A DNA stretch of 64,000 bases, from contig CM119263.1 in the NCBI GenBank assembly GCA_051294375.1, forward strand, positions 14,648,414 through 14,712,413, given 5' to 3'. Made by a program: the position numbers and the translations under genes. The stretch comes from Paraspadella gotoi (Eukaryota; Chaetognatha). Shown in pieces: positions 37,255 to 48,340 of the stretch (the stretch's first letter is position 1; every line of letters starts with the position of its first letter). The notes beneath the pieces are model-generated. The model was not told the origin of the DNA. It did not search any database and was given only the letters and a program-made list of their open reading frames with translations.

Positions 37255-38021
37255 GGGGGGATAGGCGATTGGTGGGTCCGGAGAAGAGCGGGAGTTTAAC
37301 CTGGAGGTCTCTCTATACAAGCTTTCTCAGTGTAGGCGATTGGTGGGTCTGGAGAAGAGCGGGAGTTTAACCAGTTTAACCTCTATACAAGCTTTCTCAG
37401 TGTAGGCGATTGGTGGGTTCGGAGAAGAGCGGGAGTTTAACCTGGATGTCTCTCTATACAAGCTTTCTCAGTGTAGGCAATTGGTAGGTCTGGAGAAGAG
37501 CGGGAGTTTAACCTGAAGGTCTCTCTATACAAGATTTCTCAGTGTAGGCGATTGGTGGGTCCGTAGAAGAGTAGGAGTTTAACCTGGAGGTCTCTCTATA
37601 CAAGCTTTCTCAGTGTAGGCGATTGGTGGTCCGGAGAAGAGCGGGAGTTTAACCTGGAGGTCTCTCTATACAAGCTTTCTCAGTGTAGGCGATTGGTGGG
37701 TCCGGAGAAGAGCGGGAGTTTAACCTGGAGGTCTCTCTATACAAGCTTTCTCAGTGTAGGCGATGTGGGTCCGGAGAGAGAGGCGGGAGTTTAACGCTGG
37801 AGGTCTCTCTATACAAGCTTTCTCAGTGTAGGCGATTGGTGGGTCCGGAGAAGAGCGGGAGTTTAACCTGGGAGGTCTCTCTATACAAGCTTTCTCAGTG
37901 TAGGCGATTGGTGGGTCCGGAGAAGAGCGGGAGTTTAACCTGGAGGTCTCTCTATACAAGCTTTCTCAGTGAGGCGATTGGTGGGTCCGGAGAAAGAGCG
38001 GGAGTTTAACCAAAAACACTG
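37255..38021. repeat. 71-bp minisatellite, copy 2 array
   Basis: About 10-11 head-to-tail units of 71 bp, most differing by zero to two bases, in intron 9 of the docking-complex gene. The array runs into a gap, so its true length is unknown. Confidence 0.95.
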
Positions 38022-40829
38022 NNNNNNNNNNNNNNNNNNNNNNNNNNNNNNNNNNNNNNNNNNNNNNNNNNNNNNNNNNNNNNNNNNNNNNNNNNNNNNN
38101 NNNNNNNNNNNNNNNNNNNNNNNNNNNNNNNNNNNNNNNNNNNNNNNNNNNNNNNNNNNNNNNNNNNNNNNNNNNNNNNNNNNNNNNNNNNNNNNNNNNN
38201 NNNNNNNNNNNNNNNNNNNNNNNNNNNNNNNNNNNNNNNNNNNNNNNNNNNNNNNNNNNNNNNNNNNNNNNNNNNNNNNNNNNNNNNNNNNNNNNNNNNN
38301 NNNNNNNNNNNNNNNNNNNNNNNNNNNNNNNNNNNNNNNNNNNNNNNNNNNNNNNNNNNNNNNNNNNNNNNNNNNNNNNNNNNNNNNNNNNNNNNNNNNN
38401 NNNNNNNNNNNNNNNNNNNNNNNNNNNNNNNNNNNNNNNNNNNNNNNNNNNNNNNNNNNNNNNNNCCGCGGCGGCGCTGGCGGCGGTGCTGGCGGCACTC
38501 GTCATCGGATCAACTCGAATGACTGATCGCCATCGGGATTCACCCGCGCTCTCGTCTCTCCCGGGGAGGGAGGGTCGAAAGGGACAGGATAAAGAGAAGA
38601 GGGGGGAAAGAATATAGGGAAAGGAAATAAGGAAAAGAGAAGAAAGAAAGGCGGGTGAGATTCTAAGAAAATAGGAATACATGATTGCTAAAAGAGGATT
38701 TGATGGGAACCTTTCTGACATGAAAGTAAATGTAGAAAATGTGAGTAGAATAATAGAAAGAAATAAGATGAAAAGAATTGAAAATGTTGTAAAAGAAAAT
38801 AAAAGAAAGAAAGAAATAAATAAATAATAAATAAATAATTAAATAAATAAATAAAAAAAGAGACAATATATAAAATATATAAAAATGAGACATGAGAAAA
38901 GTTTTTATTGAAAATAAATGAAAATAGTAGTAGGAAAATACATAAATGATAATAGAAAAAAGTAAAAAAAGAGAAAATTGTGGAACGAAAGGAAAGGAGA
39001 AGGGACTTTGCAATCAAACCCCCTCTCTCTCATTTCCCAGCGAGAATCAACATTCCGTGAAACTCTCACGCTCTTCGCTCGTTTAATGAATCGCCGACGC
39101 AAAAGGCGAAGCGTCGCGACGAAAGGCGAAAACAGAGAAGACGTGAAAATTTTATGACGACGAAAACGAAAAGTTTAAAAATGGCGCCGGGTNNNNNNNN
39201 NNNNNNNNNNNNNNNNNNNNNNNNNNNNNNNNNNNNNNNNNNNNNNNNNNNNNNNNNNNNNNNNNNNNNNNNNNNNNNNNNNNNNNNNNNNNNNNNNNNN
39301 NNNNNNNNNNNNNNNNNNNNNNNNNNNNNNNNNNNNNNNNNNNNNNNNNNNNNNNNNNNNNNNNNNNNNNNNNNNNNNNNNNNNNNNNNNNNNNNNNNNN
39401 NNNNNNNNNNNNNNNNNNNNNNNNNNNNNNNNNNNNNNNNNNNNNNNNNNNNNNNNNNNNNNNNNNNNNNNNNNNNNNNNNNNNNNNNNNNNNNNNNNNN
39501 NNNNNNNNNNNNNNNNNNNNNNNNNNNNNNNNNNNNNNNNNNNNNNNNNNNNNNNNNNNNNNNNNNNNNNNNNNNNNNNNNNNNNNNNNNNNNNNNNNNN
39601 NNNNNNNNNNNNNNNNNNNNNNNNNNNNNNNNNNNNNNNNNNNNNNNNNNNNNNNNNNNNNNNNNNNNNNNNNNNNNNNNNNNNNNNNNNNNNNNNNNNN
39701 NNNNNNNNNNNNNNNNNNNNNNNNNNNNNNNNNNNNNNNNNNNNNNNNNNNNNNNNNNNNNNNNNNNNNNNNNNNNNNNNNNNNNNNNNNNNNNNNNNNN
39801 NNNNNNNNNNNNNNNNNNNNNNNNNNNNNNNNNNNNNNNNNNNNNNNNNNNNNNNNNNNNNNNNNNNNNNNNNNNNNNNNNNNNNNTCGCCATTAAAGGA
39901 TAGAGAGAGGGAGAATCTGGAAAGAGAGGGAGAGAGAGACAATATGGGCGTTGCCTTCGTCCTTGGCTTCGTATTCTCGAATATGTGGAGACGCGAAGTA
40001 AACAAGGCAAACATTCGCTCGTGACGATCGGTCGTCAAGGAGCGAAAGAGAGAGAGAGAAAGTGAAAGAGAGACAGAGACAGAGACAGAGAAGGAGAAAA
40101 AAGCCGATGGTGGTAGGCGGAATGGATTGGCTGTCTGAAAGGCGCTTGTGGTCAGAGGGTGAAGTCGAATGGCGATGATGGTGAAGATTGGCAAAGGGGC
40201 GTTTCCCTGGGTCGCCTCAAAGAACAATAGGCGATAAAGTCGTTGTGGATGGATCGGAGCTGAGACGAGGAAGAAAAGGCGGTTGGTACGGCTATAAATG
40301 GCAAAGCATTTGTTGGGCTTCGCGCACGAAATATTCGTTGGGTTTTAATACTTTCAAATACGTGTTGGTTGAAATTGCGAGTCAAGAGTCAACAAAACGA
40401 AAGAATTAAAACAGAGTCCTAAGAAAAATTTTTAGACAATATTAAGCTTTTTGTCTGTCTGTCTGTCGTCCGATCATTGAGCATTACATTTTACGAAACG
40501 AACAACTTTTCAATCTTCATATAAATTTTTTCCTTTAGCAAGGATGAATTCCGCCCCCCCGAAAAGACGGGGAGATCCGACCTTCCGAAAATGTTGTGGA
40601 TAATGTGAGAAAAACCTCGATTCTATATTCGGGTTCTCGTCGCCTCCGAAACAAGAATCAATCTTGAAAAAGACGTTTTACTCGCTCCGCGGGCGATAGA
40701 TGGCGCGGAGGGTATGAAAGAAAAGAGGGGTTCGGGGAGGCGGAGCACGGGGCGTGGCGGAGACGGAATAACAAAGAAGAAAATATCGGGGAATTTCGAA
40801 GCGCGACGAAAACGACATCGTTTCTCCGT

Positions 40830-41640
40830 TTATATTCGCGTTCGAACCTCCCTTCCCATTCTCCGATTCTCCGCTTCTCCTTTTAATTCCTCAAACGCGT
40901 TTTTCCGTCTTTTGTTTCGTTCAGGCGGCAGAGGGAGCGGAAGTGTGAGAAGTTGGGGGGATGGGTGAGAGAGATGGGTCGAATGGTCTGCAGCAGCTTT
41001 GGTGTACACACTGTACAGAGTACAGAGTACAGTAAGAAAGGACAGGCCCGCGCGAGCCTACAGCTTTCTCTTCATCATGACTGGCTAAAAATTCGAACCA
41101 ACCTTGGCCATGTCGCTTGTCCTTGATTAATTTTTTGTTCATCCGAGGCGAATCTCCGTGGAATGCTGTCTTGTGAGGCTTTTCGATTATGGGCTCAACG
41201 CCCACCTAGTTGACATTTCGATTTCGGAGATTATGAGGTGTTTTTAGACACAAGGTTTGTGGGCCTCTCGNNNNNNNNNNNNNGATTATGAGGTGTTTTT
41301 AGACACGAGGTTTGTGGGCCTCTCGACCGGAGATGCGCAAAAGGTTTGACTGGATTTGCGATCCGGAGAGCGACCTCCCTTGGATCCAAAGTTTTGCCGT
41401 AGGTTTTCTCTTGTTTCGTTGGTGACGTCAAAGCCAAGACGTTGACATTCTTGGACCTTGTTATACCAATGTATTCATTGTCTTGATAGTATTTGTCTTT
41501 CGTATTTTGCCTGCGACTGTAGCAAGTGTTGCATTCGTGATTGCTGTTCCAGCTGTTTCGTCGTTGGCGGTAGACTTTTGCAGCCGAGTCGGCTGCAGCG
41601 CCTTCTTTCAGCGTTCACATCCGGTATTCGATTCTCGTAA
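40830..41640 (-). CDS. Possible nested gene, copy 2 (unrecognised)
   Basis: Counterpart of 35692-36520. Here the block near 41640-41470 reads SRLGCKSLPPTTKQLEQQ followed by a Gln-rich stretch and AKYERQI. The block near 41205-41100 reads VEPIIEKPHKTAFHGDSPRM and then NKKLIKDK. The block near 41480-41330 reads ALTSPTKQEKTYGKTLD in one frame. Frames differ from copy 1 at several places and a 13-base gap interrupts it. Function unknown. Confidence 0.35.
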
Positions 41641-41734
41641 TGTCGGAGAGGAGTGCGCTCGTGCGGCGCGACACATTGAAAACACGGAGTGAGAGCGAGA
41701 GATGGAGTGGGTAGAGCGAGTAAAAGGGTAAGTG

Positions 41735-41786
<52 letters not shown>

Positions 41787-42030
41787 AAGCTTCAACAGGA
41801 GACACACACATCATGACCCGGAAAAATTACTGGACGATGAGGTGGACGTCAAGAAATGATTCCTTGATAAGAAAAATAATAGAGCAGAATTAGAAAAGGG
41901 CAAGAAGAAAACAGGTTAATGTTAAGAAAGTAAAAAGGTTTAAAAGGTTAGAAGGTTACAAGATTAAAATTGAGAATATTTTGTTTTTTTAGAAGATATA
42001 GAATTGATTAACTGAATTGATTCCGTTTTT

Positions 42031-42204
42031 TCATAGAATTTTTTTAATTTTATTTTTATGAAACCGATAAAAAGACTTAACTTTAAAATCATAAAGTTTG
42101 GCCAGAATCATGGGAGTCTTTTAAAGTTCAGATGGAGCATGGGGTCTTAAGAGAGAGATTTTCATGTTTGAGGAAGTGAGGGAAAGTGAGAGAGAACGAG
42201 AAAT

Positions 42205-42256
<52 letters not shown>

Positions 42257-43599
42257 AAGAACGATGAGAGACAGAAAATGGAAACAGGGCATAAATTAAA
42301 AAGCCGAGGAAGAAAAACAATTAGCCGGAAAGCCGGGATAGCAGCGGACAAAAAGTTGGATGTTAACGAACGACGATAGGAATGAGAGCGGAAGGATTCA
42401 AAAGTTTTTTTAAAAAATGTTGAGAAGAAATGGGAGAAAAAAAGAGAGGGAGATAAATATGCAGTTTTCTCAAAATTAGTCGATGAGGCGTTGCCAAGTT
42501 GATGGAGGAAGTGCAAGTGCAAGTCTCGAAAGAATTAATTAAAATTATTGTACATGATGATATAATGTATCTTTTAACTTAATAATTCTCTCCCTATCAG
42601 ACCGACGCGACCGACCGAAAAAAATATTTAAATGAGACGCGTTTTCTCTCGAATAAAAAAAATTGTTATGAAAAGAGACTCTCGTCTGTAAGAATCGGAG
42701 GAAAGGAAGGAAAGGTGAGACTCGGTTAGAGGAGAGAGAAATGGAGGAGACGGAGAAGGAAAGAAATAAAGAGGCGGAAGAAAAGGCAGAGAGAAGGAGA
42801 AGTTGGAAAAACTCGAATGAAGAAATCGTGGAATCTTTCCAGGAGGGAGAAAACAAATTAAAGAAACGGTAATTGATGTTTTCCTCGGAAAAGTGATTCT
42901 GCCAGAAAAACCGGAGGAAAAAAAATCTTTCTCGTCTTTCGTCTCTCTCTCTCCCTCTCTCTCTCAACATATCGGATGAGATTTTATGTCTTTCGTGAGG
43001 TTTCTTTTCTTTTTTTTTTAAATCTGGCGTCATTAACGGAGTAGCTAAAGTATACTACTATTACTTAAACCTTGTAAGAAGAATATAAATGACAGGAAAT
43101 CATTTTTTACATTATATATAATATAGTTAAGTATCAATGACGCCTGCTGCTGACTTTTTTAAACGTTTCGTTGCGTTTGAAATTAAGGAAATTTTGTTTT
43201 GTTTACAAAAAATCAAGATGAAAAGAGTTTGACGACGACGACGTCAACGAAAGCAAAACTGTTTATCTCCCGGAAAAATAATTGATGACGGAATAATATT
43301 TTCAGAGGGTTGCGAGTGAAGAATGGAGTTTAAAAGAAGTTTAATAATAAAAGAAAGGTATAAATTTTGTACTAATAAAGTCAGGTAATTATATTTTTTG
43401 AAAATTTTCTCTTGATTTGCAGTTTTGTAAAGAAAAAACAAAATTGTGTAAATGTTGTAGTTAAAAAGTCAGATTGCCTAAACTGAAAAAAAAAAATCAA
43501 AACACGGAACAAAAATGGAGTCACCTCATGAAACTTGATGGATTTCAGTCCTTAGAAGGGAGAGTACCAGTGAAAGTGAACATTAAGAGAGTGAAAAGG
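42031..43599. other. Intron 9 continues, simple repeats, no gene seen
   Basis: GA microsatellite at about 42211-42255. The purine-rich sequence gives spurious open frames of Arg/Glu or Ser/Leu. Nothing recognisable. Confidence 0.5.
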
Positions 43600-45260
43600 G
43601 AACCAAGATAGCAAGCTAGCGAGCGAAGAAGAAAGAAAGCAAACGAGCGAACAAGCAAGATTGGGTTTGGGAAAGATTTTCCGACGACGACATCTCGGTC
43701 AACTCTGTTCCGTCCATCGAACCGAGAAAGTCAAGTCGTCGTCTTCGTTGACTCGGAGGAGGAAGAAAGTCCACGTCACATTCGGTTGTTGTAACAATAA
43801 CATAAGATCCGGGGCGATATGTTGCGTCGAATTGCGTGAAGCGGTTCGAGATTGCCTCATTCCGAGTCATTCGGGAAGACGGGATGATAAAAGACGACGA
43901 ACAACGGAACTCCCAGATGGGCTATCCTAAAATTATAACATAAGAAACGCGATCGTCGTTCAAGCATGCAAAAACAAACGTAAAACAAACACAACTAAAA
44001 AAAAAACGAGGATCGGCCGCGAAAATTCGCTACGTAGCGACGCGTCTCCGTTTGATTAGTTGACATTTCGATTTCGCAGACCTGATTTGGATTTCTAATA
44101 CCAGGATTAGCGAATGGAGACGCGACCGAGAGGATCTAATCCTTCCCTCGTTACGTCTGGAATCTCGGCTCGATTTCCGGGTCATCGTGACGTTAGCGAA
44201 AGCCTCTCGTAATTTCCTTTGTCTTGTCAACGTTAAATGGTCCGTCGCATTGTGACAATGAGCGCGGCGTCTCTCTGGTACCGGCCTCGATCGCCGCGTA
44301 GTTTATCGCGTATTCCCGATGCTTATCGAAAACGTTGCGCCGTTTCTCGCCATGTTCGCCCGGGCGAAAGGCTCGGGGAATCCAACCGCGGGAGGCCCGG
44401 GGAGGGGGTTATTCAGCGGGAGAGGCGATGCGTCGAAGCCGGATGGCGGGGTCGTTTCCGTCGCCGAGGCGCTCGGGAAATATTCGTCGTTAATGGCGCT
44501 CGTTGGACCGAGAGAACATCGCCAATCGGACCGGAGTCGGCGCCGTTTCATGGCCCCGTTCGCGGTTTATGACGGCGAAGGTAGTTGCGGCGTTTATCGC
44601 GGGGACCGCGCGGGGGTAACTGCCGCGATTGTGTTTACGATCGTAACCGTTGACTGAGGGCGACTATCGACGAGGGGTAATTTTATTAGTTAAGTTTTAA
44701 ATCCAGTTGATGAAATTATGCTATTAACGGTTTGTTTTCCACATTAAACGGAATGGTCTGACCGTGAAACGGGGGTAATTTTTATCGAAGATGACGAGCC
44801 GTATCTTTCTGTGAAGCATGGACTGACTCGCTCCTCCGATTTCGGTTATCATTTTTGGTCGTAGCTTCAGTCGTGCCATGTACCGCCTCCTTAATTTCGG
44901 TGATGAGGTATTTGTCATTTACATTCCTCCGCCGCGGACGAGACGCTGTCACGGTCGCCGTCGTTCGGCGTTAGATTCCGCCCCGTCGTCCGTTGTCCCG
45001 CGTTGACGTCCGGCGGAACCGGAGGCGAGAACAGTTACGCTTCCCTCCCGCGGAGATTCCCCCGCGGATCGAAAACGCCGCGCATAAAATGGGAATAAAA
45101 GCGTTTGAGGGGAGGAAGAGAGAGGAAATAGGAAATGATGAAAGAAAGAAAAAAAAGAAAAGAAAAGAGCCAGCCAACGAGCCAACCAACGAGCCAACCA
45201 GATAAACAAATAAAAACCCAAGAAAGAAAATAAGCGAAAAAAGAAGAGAACAAAACAAAA
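43600..45260. other. CpG-rich stretch, possible promoter or unrecognised gene
   Basis: Unlike the surrounding AT-rich DNA, this is rich in CG dinucleotides (for example 44270-44660 and 44930-45070). Open frames occur on both strands (plus 44319-44657 of 112 codons; minus 43616-43870 of 84 codons), but none resembles a known family and the frames on both strands are similarly long, as expected in GC-rich DNA. It could be an island promoter or exons of a gene I cannot identify. Confidence 0.35.
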
Positions 45261-45329
45261 AATTCGAAAGAAATGAGTGGCTTTTCTCGAAAAGAATAAA
45301 AAAANNNNNNNNNNNNNNNNNNNNNNNNN

Positions 45330-46840
45330 GAGAGTAGAGTATTTATTTTAATTAATAATTAAATTAAAAATATGAAAGATAAATGGCTAATATACTTGTC
45401 AAGTTTTTTTTAGTATAATTTAGTATTATTTAGCATTTGTAGTAGCTGCATATTTTGGCACATCTAAGTGCATTGCCCTGAAAACAAAAATGAATTATGT
45501 AATTAGGGAAAAGGGGCACAGGAAGAAGGACAAAAGAAGGTTTAAAGGGAAAAAAAAGATAGAACAGACCGACCAATAAGAGAGACTGATCAATAGAATT
45601 AAATTAAAGAATTAATAGTTTTAAATAATAATAATCAGCCAGTGCAAACCCAAAAGTCATTCTATGATACCTGAATTTTCTAAATCTTTTTTTCTTTATT
45701 TTAATGTCTGTTTTATTTTAATTTTATTTATTTTTTCTTGCGTTTAGAAGAGTTATTTTTTTAGCTGGTCTAGGCTTATAAGCAATCTGGACTTTATACA
45801 TTCACTTAAATTTTTGGTCCATCTTATCCCAGCCCTAAAAGTACTTAAAAATTATAAACAAAATCTTTAAAATTCATGTTAGAAAACAATTTGCTTGAAT
45901 CATAATTTTTTGACTTCAAATACAGTGTTAGTAAAGTATTTTTTTTGTGTTTCAAAAATGTTGTTAAAATTTTTATTTTTCTTTAATTTATGGGGATATT
46001 TCATAGGAGTACCGTATAGGAAGTCAGGGGACAGGTATTTTTGCCGCCATTCTCAAAAATTAATGTCTTTAGTGTGAATATTATTCATAATATGCTTACT
46101 ACAACCGAAAATTTATAATAGCCGATTTTTAGTATAATAATATTCATAGTACGAGTTGTTAATATTATTCCTTCTACTTTTAGAATTTTATTAAAGTCTA
46201 AATTAAAATTTTTACTTATTCTTTTTAAGGACAAAGAGATTAGAGTGAAATAAAAAGAAATGAAAGAAAGTCATATAAGAAAAATCTTGTCCTTATTCTC
46301 AGCTGTCCCTTATTCTCAATAATATTCTTTTCCTAAGTATTTTTTTTGAAGCTTTAATTCTTTCTCTCTCTTATTTCTTTTTTTTCTTCATTATAAAAAT
46401 TGGTTTAAAAATATACTGTTTTGGTTAAAAAATCATGTAGAGAAACAGTCCTATTATTAGTTTTCAACGAATTTGTTTATTACTCCTAGGAGAAACAGAC
46501 ATAGTTTCCGGCTTTGGTTTTTAAGCCATTCTTCAGTGACAAACCCAAAGCGGCGAAACAGTGTCTGTTTTTCCAAACAGACAACTTCGTTGAGGAACTA
46601 TAAACAACTTTTGTTTTTTCATCCAATAAATCATTTACAACGTAAAAGAAATGGATTTATCTTCATAATTCGGTTTAACAAATATTTAAAAAAAGTTAAA
46701 ACATTTACATTTAAAAATAAAAAAAACTTATTTTATTTATTCATCATTTAAACATACAAATTGAAAGTTTTTTCATGATCCTTGATCTGATTAAAAAAAA
46801 AATAATATCAATTACAAAAAATATAAATATATTTATTAAT
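45330..46840. other. AT-rich, no gene seen
   Basis: Right of the 25-base gap. Long T and A runs, no credible coding block on either strand. Confidence 0.6.
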
Positions 46841-46849
46841 ACTAAACAG

Positions 46850-46985
46850 CCGGCATTGCGTTAAAAGATGGCGAACAGCGGAGGCGATCCGGCCTAAAAA
46901 TGAGAGGCGAACGCAATACCGGTAAGGCGAGGGGGGTCTCCCGGAGGCCGGGGACGTGGAGTAGGCGGGCGAATTTTAGCGCCTC
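46850..46985. other. Isolated GC-rich hairpin-forming segment
   Basis: CCGGCATTGCGTT (46850-46862) pairs with AACGCAATACCGG (46910-46922) with one mismatch, enclosing a 47-base loop. It stands in AT-rich DNA and is followed by GGTAAGG and by GGTGAGT at about 47002, which resemble splice donors. It could be a structured RNA, a first exon or a fragment of a mobile element. Confidence 0.35.
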
Positions 46986-47297
46986 CAGCCTATTATGCCC
47001 TGGTGAGTACTATGTACTAATATGGGATTGGATTTTGCGTATGCAGAGAGAATTGAAAAATATTAAATTTTATTTTTGATGGGATTGGTAAAAATATTCA
47101 CCCTGTTTGTGATCTACTATTCAAATTTTGATTCTATCTTAATTTTTAATATTTTTTGCTACGCTTTTACTAGTCAGCTTCATTACTGCACCAAATCCTT
47201 TCTGGCTCAGATTTGGCCATGAGGACAAGTTGCTGCAAACGTTTTCCAATCAGTACAAGTGTTCAGAACGTGATTGATCTGAATTTAGGTCTGACCA

Positions 47298-47816
47298 CTA
47301 ATAGTAAATGAGGATGCCCGTCTCACCTTTTATCGAATAAGCAGGGAGCAAATCTAAATTACCAAGTCCATTTGGCCTGCTAATTCTGGCTCCAATGGAC
47401 TGACAAAGATTCTTATAATAGTCAGCACGAGTAAAGGTATAAATCGAGCTACCTACTAAGCCGCACAACGGACCTGGGACAAGATTCTCTTTAAATCTTC
47501 GACACAAAATAAGAAAATCAAGTAAGTTAAATGGTGCAACATCAATAGAATCCGTTATTAAGGTAGAATGCTCCATAGGATCCATGCTACAGAGAGTTTT
47601 GTGGATACCAAAGACATCTCCACACCGCTACAAAGTAAATACTATAAGATGTGGATGGAAATTTCTTTCTGTAAAAACAGATTTAAAACTCCTGCTTTTT
47701 TCATTAACAAGGACGTTCTGATGCCATTTAAGCGCCTTAACCGGATCAAAAGAATAACCAAGAATCTGCCTTCCCTCGGGTGGCACACTGCATTTAAGAA
47801 TTAATTGTAATCTCAT
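47298..47816 (-). other. Unrecognised open frames
   Basis: Two minus-strand frames (47628-47816, 62 codons, and 47298-47585, 95 codons) contain protein-like phrases such as KCSVPPEGRQILGYSFDPVK and LCQSIGARISRPNGLGNLDL. Composition is more balanced than in the flanks. This could be a decayed transposon frame or exons of an unknown gene. Confidence 0.3.
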
Positions 47817-48112
47817 TAGTCATTCAAGAATTAATTTCTCTAATGGTATATTTGGTAGAAATAAGCAATAACAACAACAATACTATGTCTGGTCTTATTA
47901 TTTAAACAAATATTAGGACAGTGACACATGCAACACTATTGTTAATCATGAAATTGTTGGTTTGGCAAGGGACGTATAGACTAATTTAAAACCAAAACCC
48001 TTTTTTTACCATTCTTTCTTTCATCTCACCAATCTTTTTTGCCTCGTAATTTTTGTTAGGAGACTGTCCTGGTCTCCTCTATTTCGTGTCTCTTCATATC
48101 TTGGAGTAAACA

Positions 48113-48340
48113 CTGAAGAGACAGTAATTTTATTTATGGTTAGTGCGGAAGAGAATTCCGTTTCAAAAATTATTGAAAAGCAGTTCCCTTTTGAGTCTAA
48201 TCGGATCAGGCTGTAAACACCTGCTAGGCAGATCCACGCGGGGTGAACCCCCAGACCTTTGGGTTGGGAGGCGAATCGACTTGCCTCCGGCACCAATGGT
48301 CGCAATGAGTCGGTGTGGCTAGGATTTTTTAGTCGCACAT
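48113..48340 (-). repeat. SINE-like family A, copy 4, reverse orientation
   Basis: Reverse complement of the family: TGAAGAGACAGTAATT at its left end, CCTTTGGGTTGGGAGGCGAA and CACCAATGG in the middle, and a diverged end near ATTTTTTAGTCG. It is more diverged than the other copies. Confidence 0.75.

Larger units (their letters stand above)
37040..42030. repeat. Roughly 5-kb direct duplication, copy 2 (cleaner)
   Basis: Same order of parts as 31621-36830. It is broken by gaps at 38022-38465, 39193-39886 and 41271-41283. It starts immediately after a 25-base gap, supporting a scaffold join. Confidence 0.85.

Noticed and set aside
37255-38021. Regular repeats with spacing, considered as a CRISPR array
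   Set aside because: Units are 71 bp head-to-tail with no variable spacers, in an animal intron; this is a minisatellite.
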